Source of the DNA: Marsupella aquatica
Taxonomy: Eukaryota; Marchantiophyta
Length of the DNA stretch: 64,000 bases
Direction: 5' to 3'
Assembly (NCBI GenBank): GCA_973895155.1
Contig: OZ316894.1
Span: 21,452,001 to 21,516,000 of the forward strand
Both the position numbers and the translations under genes were made by a program. Of this stretch, positions 13,401-24,149 are shown in pieces. Numbering within the stretch: position 1 is the stretch's first letter; each line of letters opens with the position of its first letter. Under the pieces are notes generated by a model. That model searched no databases. It worked only from the letters and a program-made list of their open reading frames with translations, and had not been told where the DNA came from.

Positions 13401-14192
13401 TCACCAATGGTTGTACGTTCATTAGAAAACAATACTGATGTTTTTCGCAAACGCGAAGAGCATGAACCACTATTAGGACCAGAAACCCCATACCTTTCTG
13501 CGATAGGAGCATTAATGTACCTAGCAAATCAGACTAGGCCAGACATTGCATTTGCAGTTAACTTACTAGCCAGACATAGTGCAACTCCCACAGCCAGACA
13601 CTGGAATGGAGTTAAGCACGTATTTAGATATCTGCGTGGCACCACCGATACCGGGTTATTTTACCCATTTGGTGCAAACCACGAACTCATAGGATACGCG
13701 GATGCCGGATATCTTTCTGACACTGATACCGCAAAATCCCAAACTGGATATGTTTTTACCATAGGGGGTACCGCTTTTTCTTGGAAAAGCGTGAAACAGA
13801 CCCTAACAGCAACCTCATTGAATCACTCAGAAATCTTAGCTCTACATGAGGCTAGTCGTGAAGCCGTTTGGTTACGATCCTTTATAAACCACATCAACAC
13901 CAAATGCGGCCTACCACCACTAACGAAGCCTACTAACATTTTTGAGGATAACGCAGCATGTATACAGCAGATCACAAAAAGATTCATCAAAGGCGATCGC
14001 GTGAAGCATATAGCTCCAAAGTTTTTCTACACCCACGAACTACATGGAAAAGAGATCAACATTTTGCAGATTTCAAGTGCAGATAACTGTGCGGATCTCT
14101 TCACCAAATCACTACCACCATCAGTTCATCACCGACACTGCCAGGTGATTGGACTGACGCATGATGACCGTGGAGGCTGCTACTCCACATGA
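10422..14192 (+). pseudogene. pol: Copia pol: protease, integrase, reverse transcriptase, RNase H, with internal stop
   Basis: One frame runs from the knuckle to 14192 with a single stop at 12237-12239. Protease: IIDSATTH near residue 95. Integrase: HHCC-type segment starting WHARLDH, then the D-D-E triad in HADVCGP, VDNAGEF and NGLAEA. Reverse transcriptase: RYKARLVGKGFTQ, ALYGLKQSGR and the YVDD active site. RNase H: FEDNAACIQ and CADLFTKSLP. The stop is a TGA inside a basic linker typical of copia elements between integrase and RT; a CpG transition from CGA would explain it. There is also an unusually long insertion between MRSPPEL and ALYGLKQ. The polyprotein would mediate reverse transcription and integration, but this copy cannot make it uninterrupted. 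Confidence 0.9.
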
Positions 14193-14510
14193 TACTTGAT
14201 GATGCTGACGACATGATGCTGACGACCCATTGTTGAGACAGATGTTAAACTTAGATTTACTATAGCATCTAACTTTACTTAACATTGACATTTATTACGA
14301 CGAGGACTGTTAGGCTGCACTCTTTTTCCTTTAGCACTCATATTTTTCTCTACTACATTGGTAGAGTTTTTACTAAGCTAGAGTTGATAAAGGTTTTTTA
14401 ACGAGGCAGTCTACCTCGATTGTACTTATATCATGTATTTCCTATGAACATGATATAATAGGTATAGTCTATGTTGTCTATATAGTTGTCACTATATATC
14501 CAAAGGGGAG
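14193..14510 (+). other. Copia 3' untranslated region
   Basis: This is element-internal sequence between the RNase H stop and the 3' LTR, ending in the polypurine tract at about 14502-14510. No gene is seen. Confidence 0.75.
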
Positions 14511-14620
14511 TGTTAGACTCTACCTTTGACCGGACGACCAGACCAGCCGGTCACCCTGGTCCCACTATATGTACTCCTATTCCCGACTATACACATGTTC
14601 ATTCCATTCATACTCTCACA
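14511..14620 (+). repeat. 3' LTR of the copia element
   Basis: Identical to 8067-8176. It is followed by the target repeat AGAAT at 14621-14625. Confidence 0.95.
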
Positions 14621-15437
14621 AGAATGTCTTTCAGAGAGCTCTCCCTAAATGTTTAACTCTCCCTAAATGTTGATTCTGAAACTCAAGCTTTTAGCCAAAA
14701 TATGAGTTAGAAAACAACCAAGATTCTATGAATCATGATTCTTATATATATAACCAAAATACTAAACTCTGCCTGAACACTTAGCCTGATTCTTATATAA
14801 CCAAAGTACTAAACTCTGCCTGAACACTTAGCCTGATTCTTATATAACCAAAGTACTAAACTATGCTTAAACACTTAGACTCTATTACAAAACAAACATG
14901 ACTTTGTTGGAAAGAAATGTTGCCAGAACATAAACCACTATTTCATAGAGAAAAAACATTTGGCAGTACATCAATCAAGGTTATCAATCGAGACTATCAA
15001 CCAAGATTCTTAATCAAAATACTAGGCTCCCTTTCAACACTAATGTGAGACTCTCATATGAAGCAAGCATGACTCAGTTGGAAAAAAGTGATGCCAGAAC
15101 ATAAGGCATGACTGCACAAGGAAGAAGTCTATGACACTAAGAAGATGGGGCCGCAAGGGACAACCAAAAAAATCTCTATTTCTTTCAATAAAAATTGTTA
15201 TTACGTAAAACAAAAATGCATTCAAGAATTTTTAAACTGCATGGAAATTTGTTTACAAGATCCTATTCTACTAATGGTTTCAAATTGACAGAAAATGAAG
15301 TGTGCCAAAACATAAACCCAAAGTCACTCCATGACACTAAGTAGATGGGGCCAAAAGGGGCAACCAAAAAAAAATGAAGTGTGCCAAAACATAAACCCAA
15401 AGTAAATTGCACAAAGGTGATCAGGCCAAAAACGGGT
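14621..15437. other. Remaining unit 1 spacer before copy 2 promoter
   Basis: No gene is seen. The AT-rich spacer resumes the unit 1 flank after the copia insertion. It then enters sequence also found at about 32690-33280 upstream of copy 3. Confidence 0.6.
14736..14880. repeat. 47-51 bp tandem repeat, three copies
   Basis: Units start near 14736, 14787 and 14834, each with TGATTCTTATATAACCAAA followed by a TACTAAACT-type block. A two-copy version is at 32859-32950. Confidence 0.85.
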
Positions 15438-16424
15438 GACAAAATACTCGAACACTCAAGTCTTCTCACTCGGTGATGCCTGTCTGAGTGACTCGCGTTA
15501 GCTCCATGATCTCGTCGACACCCTCTCAACGATGTGTGAAGTCGGATGGAAGCCTGGATATATCTTGCACCCTCCGTTGTTACACAATCGGTCCAATTCC
15601 GCAGATTTTCAGTGTGAGACTCCACCTCTATATATCCTCCGCAGAAGAAGGATTCCCGTTGAAGTTTGTGAAGAGCAGTCCAGCTTGTTTGCTTTTGCCT
15701 TTTGGGGTCGACTATGATCAATTTTCCGAAATCTTGAAGACTGTTTCCGATGCAATCCTCTCCAAATAACCCGAACCCAACCCTTACTAGTGGGTGAACT
15801 TTTACTCAAGGATGCCGTTGGTGCACCAGGGGAGCAGGATCTGGAATCTGGTCTTCTGTGACATCACTGCAATTCTACCGTCCACTGGAGGTACTGTTTG
15901 GCTCAAATGAGGACTCTCTCTCTAACACTTCCTGAGAGAATGCTTCAGAAGGTGGGAGGTTGGTGAGTTCCAATTGCGATCCTTTGGGAAGTCCAACGGG
16001 TATGCTATTGAAGGCACGAGCAACTCTCATTTCTGTTGAAATGTTTTCGTCCTCAGTCTCTTCCGCTGTTAGTCTCCATGTGGAGTGAATTCTGAACGAG
16101 ACGGGACGTTCTGTCTAAGTCCACCGCACCTCGTCCTTACGAAACGATCGACATAAGATCAATTGAAATACGAGACGACAGTCACCAACTCATCGATCTG
16201 CGTCTTCACGATGGCGCAGGAAGAAGCCGTGCCAATTTGCGCAGAGAGATGGTACTTCATATACTGATGGCAAGGCACGGTGTAAATAGGTGGAAAGTGT
16301 CTGTGAAAATCGTATCACAACTGGTTCAATCCTTCCTCAATTTCATCGTTTGTGCATTCATGAAGATTCAGCAGGTGTTTTCCGGTGTGTCTTCAAGTGG
16401 CCATTATTGAATAATCTCTCAAAT
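15438..16424 (+). promoter_or_regulatory. Promoter and long leader of Hyd-NLR copy 2
   Basis: The block is conserved upstream of copies 2, 3 (33283-34279) and 5 (55081-56087). It contains a TATA-like TATATAT at 15629-15635 in the same context in all three (CTCTATATATCCTC). If this is the TATA box, the leader before the proposed ATG at 16425 is about 760 nt and contains several short open frames that are not conserved between copies, so a leader intron or uORFs are possible. The promoter call is inference from conservation and the TATA motif. Confidence 0.5.
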
Positions 16425-16618
16425 ATGGTTGAATCGAATCTTATGGAAGACTCTACGGCAGCGAATGGAATCAGCCAGGACTCGAAATTACAATTTCTGG
16501 GTCTCTTACTCTGGGGATGCAAGTCCCTATCAAAAATGATTGAATCTATCTTCAATTTCATCCTCTGTCTAATCATCAAGCTTCGGAAGGTGTGTTCTGG
16601 TTCTTCTTCAAATGGACC
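16322..16618 (+). repeat. Tandem duplication of the N-terminal hydrophobic coding segment
   Basis: The segment 16322-16402 resembles 16538-16618. Both code a similar hydrophobic segment, SQLVQSFLNFIVCAFMKIQQ and SKMIESIFNFILCLIIKLRK, followed by a Ser-rich tail. The right arm is inside the first coding exon. The left arm lies in the leader and is open in copies 2 and 5 but frame-broken in copy 3, so it is probably not required. Similar pairs occur in copies 3 and 5 but not visibly in copy 4. Confidence 0.7.
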
Positions 16619-19600
16619 GTCGTTTGTGCCCCAGCTCACTCAGGTATGTCATTGTGCATCAGCCACTAGCCATGACCTCCTCGTAACGTTTCTTAGGCAT
16701 GTTCATGTAATACAGGTGTGACAGCTAAATCTCGGGGCACTCCATGGTGCATCTATGCTGCATTTCTTGTCTTCGTAGTTTGTTTTTGTGATTGGCTGTT
16801 GCATCCTCCCAATTATTTTACTTACCCGTTCTGCGGTCGGGCAGTTGGACGAGATGGTTTATGAAGTTTACACTCCCCTACCCAAACAAAAGCCAGACCT
16901 GGAAATCATCTTTGTTCATGGCCTTCAGTTGACTCAACAAAAGGAGGCATACATGACAACCTGGATGTCGTATGACAACTCCCAGCTTTGGTTGAAGACG
17001 TGGCTGGTGGAAGAGTTTCCTAAAGCTCGGATTCTGACAATCTCATATGACTGTTCCGCCAAAAGGAGTGATGTTGCTGGGATTTTGGATATGTACCGCA
17101 CAACAGAGAATCTGGTCCATGAACTTACGAGGGATAGTGTTCGAGTTGGCCGGGAAGGATGCCCAGTGGTGTTTGTAGGCCATTGTGTGGGCGGTTTAGT
17201 TGTGAAGGACCTTTGTGTCAGGGCGGGAAACTTGTTGACTCGAGAAAGTCCAGAAAGTCCAGAATTTCAGCGAGTTGATGACCTGTTCTCGAACCTACGA
17301 GGCATGTTCTTCTACGGAACACCGCACTTAGGATCGTTGTTGGGTGATGAATTTCATCAAAACCCAGGTGCACTGGCGGCACAAATAAAAGTCTTGAAGG
17401 CTTCCAACAGTAGAAGAAATGAGGAGTTTCTTAAGTTGAAGAATCGGTATAAGTGGGCAAGCTATGGGATAGGCGAAGGACAAAAGACTTTTGTGGTATG
17501 GAGAATCTGTTGACCTGTCTCTTTTATGTTGACGGTGCATTCGTATTGGGCCTTTAATTCTCTTCCGTGCTAACCATACATCCTGTCAGATCAATAAGAA
17601 ATTTGTAATATATAATCAGTTGCTCAACTCCAAGGGGTTCTCTTACCGGAACAATCAGCTTACTTTTATTTTCAGTATTTAATGTTTCTTCACTTTACTT
17701 ATCATCCCATGATTGAAGTTTAATGGATATCATATAATGGAAGGAGAAATACTTATACTTCCTCGGACTCTCCTGTGTCAACAATATTATGAACTTAATA
17801 GTTCTTATCATCCTGGAATGTTCACAATTTTGGCCTGTGATTATTGACCTGGTTTTCTCCTATAGGGTGGTCTGGATAAATGTATTCGTGTGGTTGAGGA
17901 GGCATCATCTAGGGCATACATGGATTCCTACTACACTGCTCGGACTTCAGACCATTTCAACATCTGCAAACCACGGGGGAAGAAGGATAGTGCTTTCCAA
18001 AAGCTTACAGATTTTCTGCACCAGGTATTTAGCAGTCGTATTCTCAGATATTCCGATTTCAGTCGTTATGAGAAATTGACAATGGGAAAGCATCCATAGA
18101 CGTGATACCGAGAACCTTCCGTTGAAAGTTTACAACCTAGTGGTATATCGAAACTTTCCCTTTTCACAGTATTCTTGATGTATGTCGTACTACTTCAAGA
18201 CAAGAAAGATTGTGTGCTTTGAGTGCTCTAAAAATCGAATGGCTTTTGGTGTAGCTCGAGGACAATTTGCAGCTACAACTTTTCTCGTTTCTTCACTCCC
18301 ATTCACATCATAGATATTTTCTCATCGTTTTCTCGACTTTGTGTTGTGAAATTTTCAATCATTATAATTCGAACAGGTGCAAGGAAGTGGAGCACTTGAT
18401 GGGAGTCTTGCGGATATCCGTGCGAGTTACCAGCCGCGAGACATTATTGACTTGGAAGGTCGTGCAGGCCAAGTACGCACTATGTTGGCCAAGCCAAATG
18501 CCGACAAGATCTTCATTGTAGGTTTAAGTGGAATTGGCAAAACTACACTGGCTGAGCAGGTCTTCCGTGACATGTGTCCCAACTTTAAAGTCACATGCTT
18601 TGTATCTCTTGAGAGCTCTGAGCCCCAATACGATTGCCAAGAACAGGTCTTGAAAAGAATTCAAGAGGGTCTACATTCAGGTCGGGGAGGATTAAATGGC
18701 AGCCCTTCGAGAGTACTTGGTTACTTGAAACGGAAGAAAGTCTTGATGGTTGTTGATAATGTTCAGTCACAAAAACAACTGGATGCCTTGTGCACGAAGA
18801 CTTGGTTAGATGGTAGTGCCAGTCGGTTGATTGTCACCAGTACCAATCCTCGACTTGGCACCCAATCCAATACTTTTCAGGTCCTATACTTGAATGACAC
18901 AGAATCACGGCAGTTGTTCCTAAAGTACGCCTTTGAGGGTAGAGAAGGACCCCCGAATGTCACAATGTTTGTTGACCAGGTGATAAGAAAGTGTGAAAAC
19001 TTCCCTCTATCTCTTAAAATTCTGGGGAGTTATGTAGGCCACGAGGAGGACAAAGACAAGCCAGAACTTTGGAAAGAGCTGATTCAGAAGATGGACAAAG
19101 CTGTAGAATTGGTTCATGGTGATCCGGATCTGAAACTGTGGGCTAGGCTCAGGCCATGCTACGATTCTTTAGACCCTTCAGAGCAACAGTTGTTCTTGGA
19201 TATTGCCACGACATTTTGTGGCTACTCCTTTTCCATGGTGGAGTGTATCTGGAATGGGTGTCAGGAATTTCCACTGACGGCATGGACAAATGTTAAGAAA
19301 AGATTTCTCGCAAGTGTGGACAAAGATGGTAAGCTATGGATGCATACCCAACTGCGGGACTTGGGCCGGAGCATTGCATGTCCCAGGAATACGACTCTTG
19401 AGAAGTGGCAGCGAGTTTCCGAAACCGCCTCTGCAAAGGAGTTGATTGCAAATTGTCAGGTATTTTGTAGAAACACAAGTGGGGTGCTCAAATCCAACGA
19501 ACATCTGGAAGTTCCTTTTTAAGCATTTGAATGTTCTTGTAACCGATTTGGACGGTGCTAGATCAAGCGACTGAAGGTGACTGAAAACTAACAACCCAAA

Positions 19601-21704
19601 ATGCATTGTAACTTTGCAGGGCGTTGTTGATACTCGTACTTTGAAGCTTGAAAATGGCGGGCAGGAAAAGCTATTCCTTCGAAATACCACCTTCTCGAAG
19701 TTTACATATCTTCAGTCCTTGATATTGACGGGTGTGGAGATGATGATAATAGGGGAGACTACACTACAGCTCCCACCATCAGTAGTCTATTTGAGCTGGA
19801 GATATGGTTTGTTTGAAGTTTGTCCTGTGGATTTCAGCAAATTGGAAAGTTTATCCGTTCTAGACCTCTCCTACTGCAGAGCTATGAAATCACTCCCTTC
19901 AAGCCTCAGGAATGCAAGGAAGCTCACATGGTTGGAGTTGAAAGGTTGTCGATCGTTGAAGGATCTGGGAGTATTGAAACTCTGCCATCTAAAGCACTTG
20001 GGATTGAGTGGGACCGGCTTGACCCACGTACCACGAAACCTTGACCAGTTCAGCGACCCGAAGTACTTGCTGGCCCATGACACAAAGCTAACAAAAGTTC
20101 CTCAAAGGGTCTGTGGCCTTGCGATGTTAGTCTCGCTTGATTTGAGCTGTACCAAGGTCGGCACCCTTCCAGAAGCTATTGGTAATCTCAAATCCTTGAA
20201 AGAGCTTAACCTAAAGCGGACTTTACTGCGGTCCTTGCCGGAATCAGTGGGGGAGCTTCAAGGGCTCAAAGTTTTGAATTTGCGCGGGACTCCTTTAGAA
20301 AATCTACCGGAATCAGTTTGCAAGCTACGGTTTCTCAAACGTCTGACACTAACGGGTACAGAAATAAGCGCTCTTCCTGATGGGATCGGGGACCTTGTAG
20401 AGCTGGAGGTCTTCGAACTAATTGGAAGTAGGTTAAGCAGATTACCGGAAACAGTTGGCAGGTTGTTGCGGCTAGAAGAATTTACTGTAACATTGGATTT
20501 GAACGACAATTGCCTCGAACATTTAGCTTCTTTCAAGTCCTTAAAGAAACTTTATTTGGACGTAGGGATCCTAGGAGAAGAGCATGCTTTAGCACTGGGA
20601 GAGGAGCAATCACAAACAAGGATCCACTCCCTTCTCTCTCCTGTATTTTCACTACACGAACTTGCCCACGTATCGTTATGCGGCAGAAATTGCCCGGAAT
20701 CTTTGCTCCCCGCTCTGTTTGGTGCTTTGCATCAAATTTCATCGCTTTCGATGTTAGTACTGTGCCAATTCCATAGCGTGGAGGTGATGCCCTATGAATT
20801 GGGGACATTGACAGGATTGACGAGGCTTGCGATATGGGACTGTGAAAGGCTCCGTGAGTTGCCCGAGTCATTGGGCAGTCTATGCGGGCTGACAAATCTG
20901 TACTTACTTGATTTGCCAAGCATGTCCAGACTGCCCGAGTCTTTGAATGCGTTGTCATGCCTTTCCCAATTATTGATTTATAATTGTGAGAGCTTAGAAA
21001 ACATGCCGGGGTCTTTTGGCCATTTGTCGCCTTTGGAGCAAGAGTGCTTCTCTTTGCAAAGCAACAACAGTGAAACGGTAAACTCAATTGAGCGCACAAT
21101 GCCTTCTGAGCTGGACTGCTCGACACTGCGCACAGATTCATGGAAACTCTTGGAGTGCTTCTTGGAATGTTGTCAGAAACGGATATCAAGGCCAAAAGTT
21201 ATATTTAATGTTAGCTGCGAGAAGATGGAGAAAGTGATGAAGGAGGCGACTCAGGATAGAGATGGAGTAGGCTATGTGGTCGATATTAGTGTGGCCAGTG
21301 AGCTATTCACGGAAAGGAATTCAAATCAGCGAGGACACGACTGTCGCGTCCAATTTCCTGCGGGGCGTTCTGCGTGTCATGGTCCTTGGAACCGTTGTAC
21401 CGGTCTTCAATCTGTCGTTATACGATGCTATGGAAACGACAGAAAGACTGTACCCTCCGAGGGGTGTGGTGTTCATACGAAATTGGTGCGATTGATAGAT
21501 GAACGACACAGCGGTGAGGATAGTGAAGACGAAGGTGATAGTGAGATCGAGGAAGATAATATGGACAGCGGTATGGGGGGAGACGAATCTGACAGCGAGA
21601 TGAGTGAAGCCGCAAGCAGTGAGGTTGAAGAACATGGAGCTGGTTGTGCAGCGATGGAAGACCAAAGTGACACTAAGCTGACAACAAGATTGCTATCTGA
21701 GTGA
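16425..21704 (+). CDS. Hyd-NLR copy 2: hydrolase-NB-ARC-LRR immune receptor, intact
   Basis: Exons: 16425-16643, 16845-17495, 17866-18024, 18377-19459, 19620-21704. All junctions are GT/AG and phase 0, giving about 1398 residues. Exon 1 codes a hydrophobic N terminus (about residues 22-54). Exons 2-3 code an alpha/beta-hydrolase fold of SERAC1-like type: IIFVHG, the nucleophile elbow GHCVGG with Cys, YGTPHLGS, and DHFNICKP with the presumed catalytic His. Exon 4 is NB-ARC: P-loop GLSGIGKTT, kinase-2 VLMVVDNV, RNBS-B-like SRLIVTSTN, FPLSL at the GLPL site, FLDIATTF, and MHT at the MHD site. Exon 5 holds LRRs, a Cys-containing C-terminal region and an acidic tail. The start is the first ATG in the exon 1 frame, and the extra G at the acceptor near 16840 shows the upstream sequence is intronic. 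Expected role: nucleotide-switched intracellular immune receptor. The ligand is unknown. Confidence 0.85.
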
Positions 21705-22904
21705 AAACAGATGATGACACGGGCGAAGACCAAGACCACAAGGAGATAGTGGAGTCGACGACTCTGAAAAAGGAGTCATGCTCAAGACTTTGTGTCCACT
21801 CATGCTTTGAGCATCCGAAAATTTGTGTCTTTCAAACACAAACCGTGATGGCATGTTCTAGGCCTACTAGGAATGGCCACTACAATTCCGTAAGGGCCAT
21901 CACACTCTCACAATATTGAATGTTGATGGAGCTCTAAAAGTTTATTCCGGAAATTGTTAAGGTGCCCTGAATGCCTATCATTGTGCGATCATTGGGAGGT
22001 TCCTTCGCGTGGCAAAATTACGCCTGAAAGAAAAGTCCTTGAAGTCCACGCGCGTTGAGACTCTCAGAGTTTACTGCAAAGCTTCTGCTCTCCGATATAC
22101 TGAGGATCGCATTGCTCAGAAATCAGAGTCCCTCACATATGGATTTCAGGCAGTGTACCAGGTTTCCCTTTATTGCACTAGTAGAGTGTTCTTGTTGAGT
22201 ATATGGAAAGTGAATTGCTGGGGGCATTTAGAAAGTCTTCTGGCAGTGTCAGTTTCTACAGCATTGGGAATGAATCAACCCATTTTGAACCGAAGGTTGG
22301 ATACGAATTACGTAACAAGAAGTTGAAGGCTTAAAAGCCATGCTCTATCGCTTACGAGGATCTGTGCTGGGCTCACCATTGCAGACGCTCGGGATTTTTC
22401 CTGTGAATTTGCTGTAATTAACCGTCGGGAGCCTTTCAACAGAGGTGGTCCACTATGAAGACACAAAACCCTGGATGACAGATCGATGGATTCTAATCGT
22501 AGATTGTACTTTCACATGCTTATAATTAAGTGGAAGCTTCCCTTTTTGTGTGGAGGTTGAAGTGATCAAATGGCTCATTGTGTGTGAGCCCAATGTCAAA
22601 GCACACTTGTACCTGAGTTACGGCTTAGGACATGAAATGCACTTCCAACCAGGACCTTAGGGGTTACCAAAATACATACCCCATGAGGGTGGTATGTGCA
22701 AAAAAATAAAGCTGTAACCAAAATGTTACGGGAGAACTTTGACACACCCTAATGTAATCCGAGCACACAGCCATATGGGCATTTGCCAAGGTGATCTTCG
22801 GGGGCATAGTATAGTCATTGTGGTCCAATGCTTGTGTGTTTGGTATGGACTGGCCGAGGTAAGGAGGCATATATAGGAATCTGTGACACATCTTTATATT
22901 GCAC

Positions 22905-23420
22905 ATGGATCTTTTTCTGGCAACTCCCTGCTTCTCTAAAGAACTTCAAATTTCGTGTATACAACATAGCGAGGATAAGAGCCACGAGGAAATGGTCAAG
23001 AATGGTCTTGACCGAGCTCAGTCACTGCCATGGCCAGTGCTGGCTCAAGTGATGGTAGACACAATAATATACAAGTGACCGGATTTCTCCAGTTTATGTC
23101 ATAGAGACCAGACTAGATTTCATATTCTTTGTCAACTTTAGAGGTTTCTTCTAGTCAAATATGGCATATACTCTGTATGACATCCCCCCATACCATGATG
23201 AACTTTGTTATTATCTTTAAATCAATGAGCATCCCTCCATACCATGATAACCTCTTCATTCTCTTTAAATCTTTACACCATGTTTTATCACATTTTGATG
23301 TGTGATTACAGGCAGGGGTTTCTTTCCTGACTGCTTCAATTGGTGTTTCTATATTGCAGATACAGGAAGGTGACGGTTTGAGCTGATATGGCCTTTGCTT
23401 TTGCTAAGGTATCCGACCTT
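22905..23420. repeat. Left copy of intra-unit duplication
   Basis: Begins ATGGATCTTTTTCTGGCAAC and matches 24150-24960, which contains in addition a 275 bp MITE and small changes. Units 1 and 3 have only one copy of this segment (near 6272 and 40805). Confidence 0.8.
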
Positions 23421-23427
23421 AGCAAAA
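23399..23427. repeat. Perfect 12 bp inverted repeat at a rearrangement junction
   Basis: Arms TTTTGCTAAGGT (23399-23410) and ACCTTAGCAAAA (23416-23427) surround a 5 nt loop. The right arm is the first sequence not shared with units 1 and 3, so the hairpin sits exactly on the breakpoint. Confidence 0.8.
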
Positions 23428-24149
23428 CATGTCATTGCATTTGATGTCATTAAATGTGAATAAATTATATGTTCTTGCTCAAAAGATGTCATTAAGTAAA
23501 CGATATTGTTGCGCAAAAGATGTGTAAGTAGTAATTTAACATATAGTTGGCAAAAGATGTCAAAGCATGATGAATGCCATTATACTAAAGATGTTATTAA
23601 GAAACATATCATGGTGTAAAATATATAATTGAGTAAAATATTTTCTGGTTAAAAAATCTCATTGCCCAAAAAATGTTATCCAATAAAAGATGTCATGGGG
23701 CAAACAATGAGTGACAAAAACCACAAAGTATCACCAGTAAAGAATGATTTCTGTCTTTGTATTTTCCAATTTTTAATTCCTTGTAAACCCACCCTCTTTA
23801 CCGCTTTTGTACTTTTTTTGGTTTGATGTTTTCTATTAGATTATGTAATATTTGTAATTGACATAGATTATCATGGGGATATTTGATATGAATGTCAAGG
23901 TATGGAAAGTACTATGTCTATGCATGGATAGTACTATATGTATCTGTCCATAAAGTACTTGATTATTGTGCATTGGCATTCCCGGGCACCCCTTTATTTC
24001 TTGATTGGAAAACATGCACTCTTTACTTCACACTACATATAATTCAATTTTGGTTTATTCCTTCTCTTGGTCAGATTCTTTGATTTTTGTGCCGTTCAAA
24101 TTCAAATGATGACCACTGCATAAAAATGTGCAACTTTGTATTATAGGAG
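23421..24149. other. AT-rich spacer with degenerate GATGTCATTA repeats
   Basis: About 730 bp found only in unit 2, between the two halves of the intra-unit duplication. The first 280 bp contain about six degenerate copies of a motif near AAAAGATGTCATTAA, spaced about 35-45 bp. No coding sequence is seen. Confidence 0.55.

Larger units (their letters stand above)
8067..14620 (+). mobile_element. Ty1/copia LTR retrotransposon inserted in unit 1
   Basis: A 6554 bp element is bounded by two identical 110 bp LTRs beginning TG and ending CA. The 5 bp direct repeat AGAAT flanks it at 8062-8066 and 14621-14625. Units 2 (near 26036) and 3 (near 42566) show the empty site. Domain order is gag, CCHC-like knuckle, protease, integrase, reverse transcriptase, RNase H, which is diagnostic of copia. 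A purine-rich tract AAAGGGGAG directly precedes the 3' LTR. The leader at 8177-9568 (1.4 kb) is unusually long and has no clear gene. The sequence after the 5' LTR does not match the usual initiator-Met primer site TGGTATCAGAGC. Coding frames are broken, so this copy is probably not autonomous. Confidence 0.95.

Noticed and set aside
15812-15910. Possible conserved 32-residue upstream ORF in the leader of copy 2
   Set aside because: The stop is lost in copy 3 and the frame is shortened in copy 5, so it is not conserved as a uORF.
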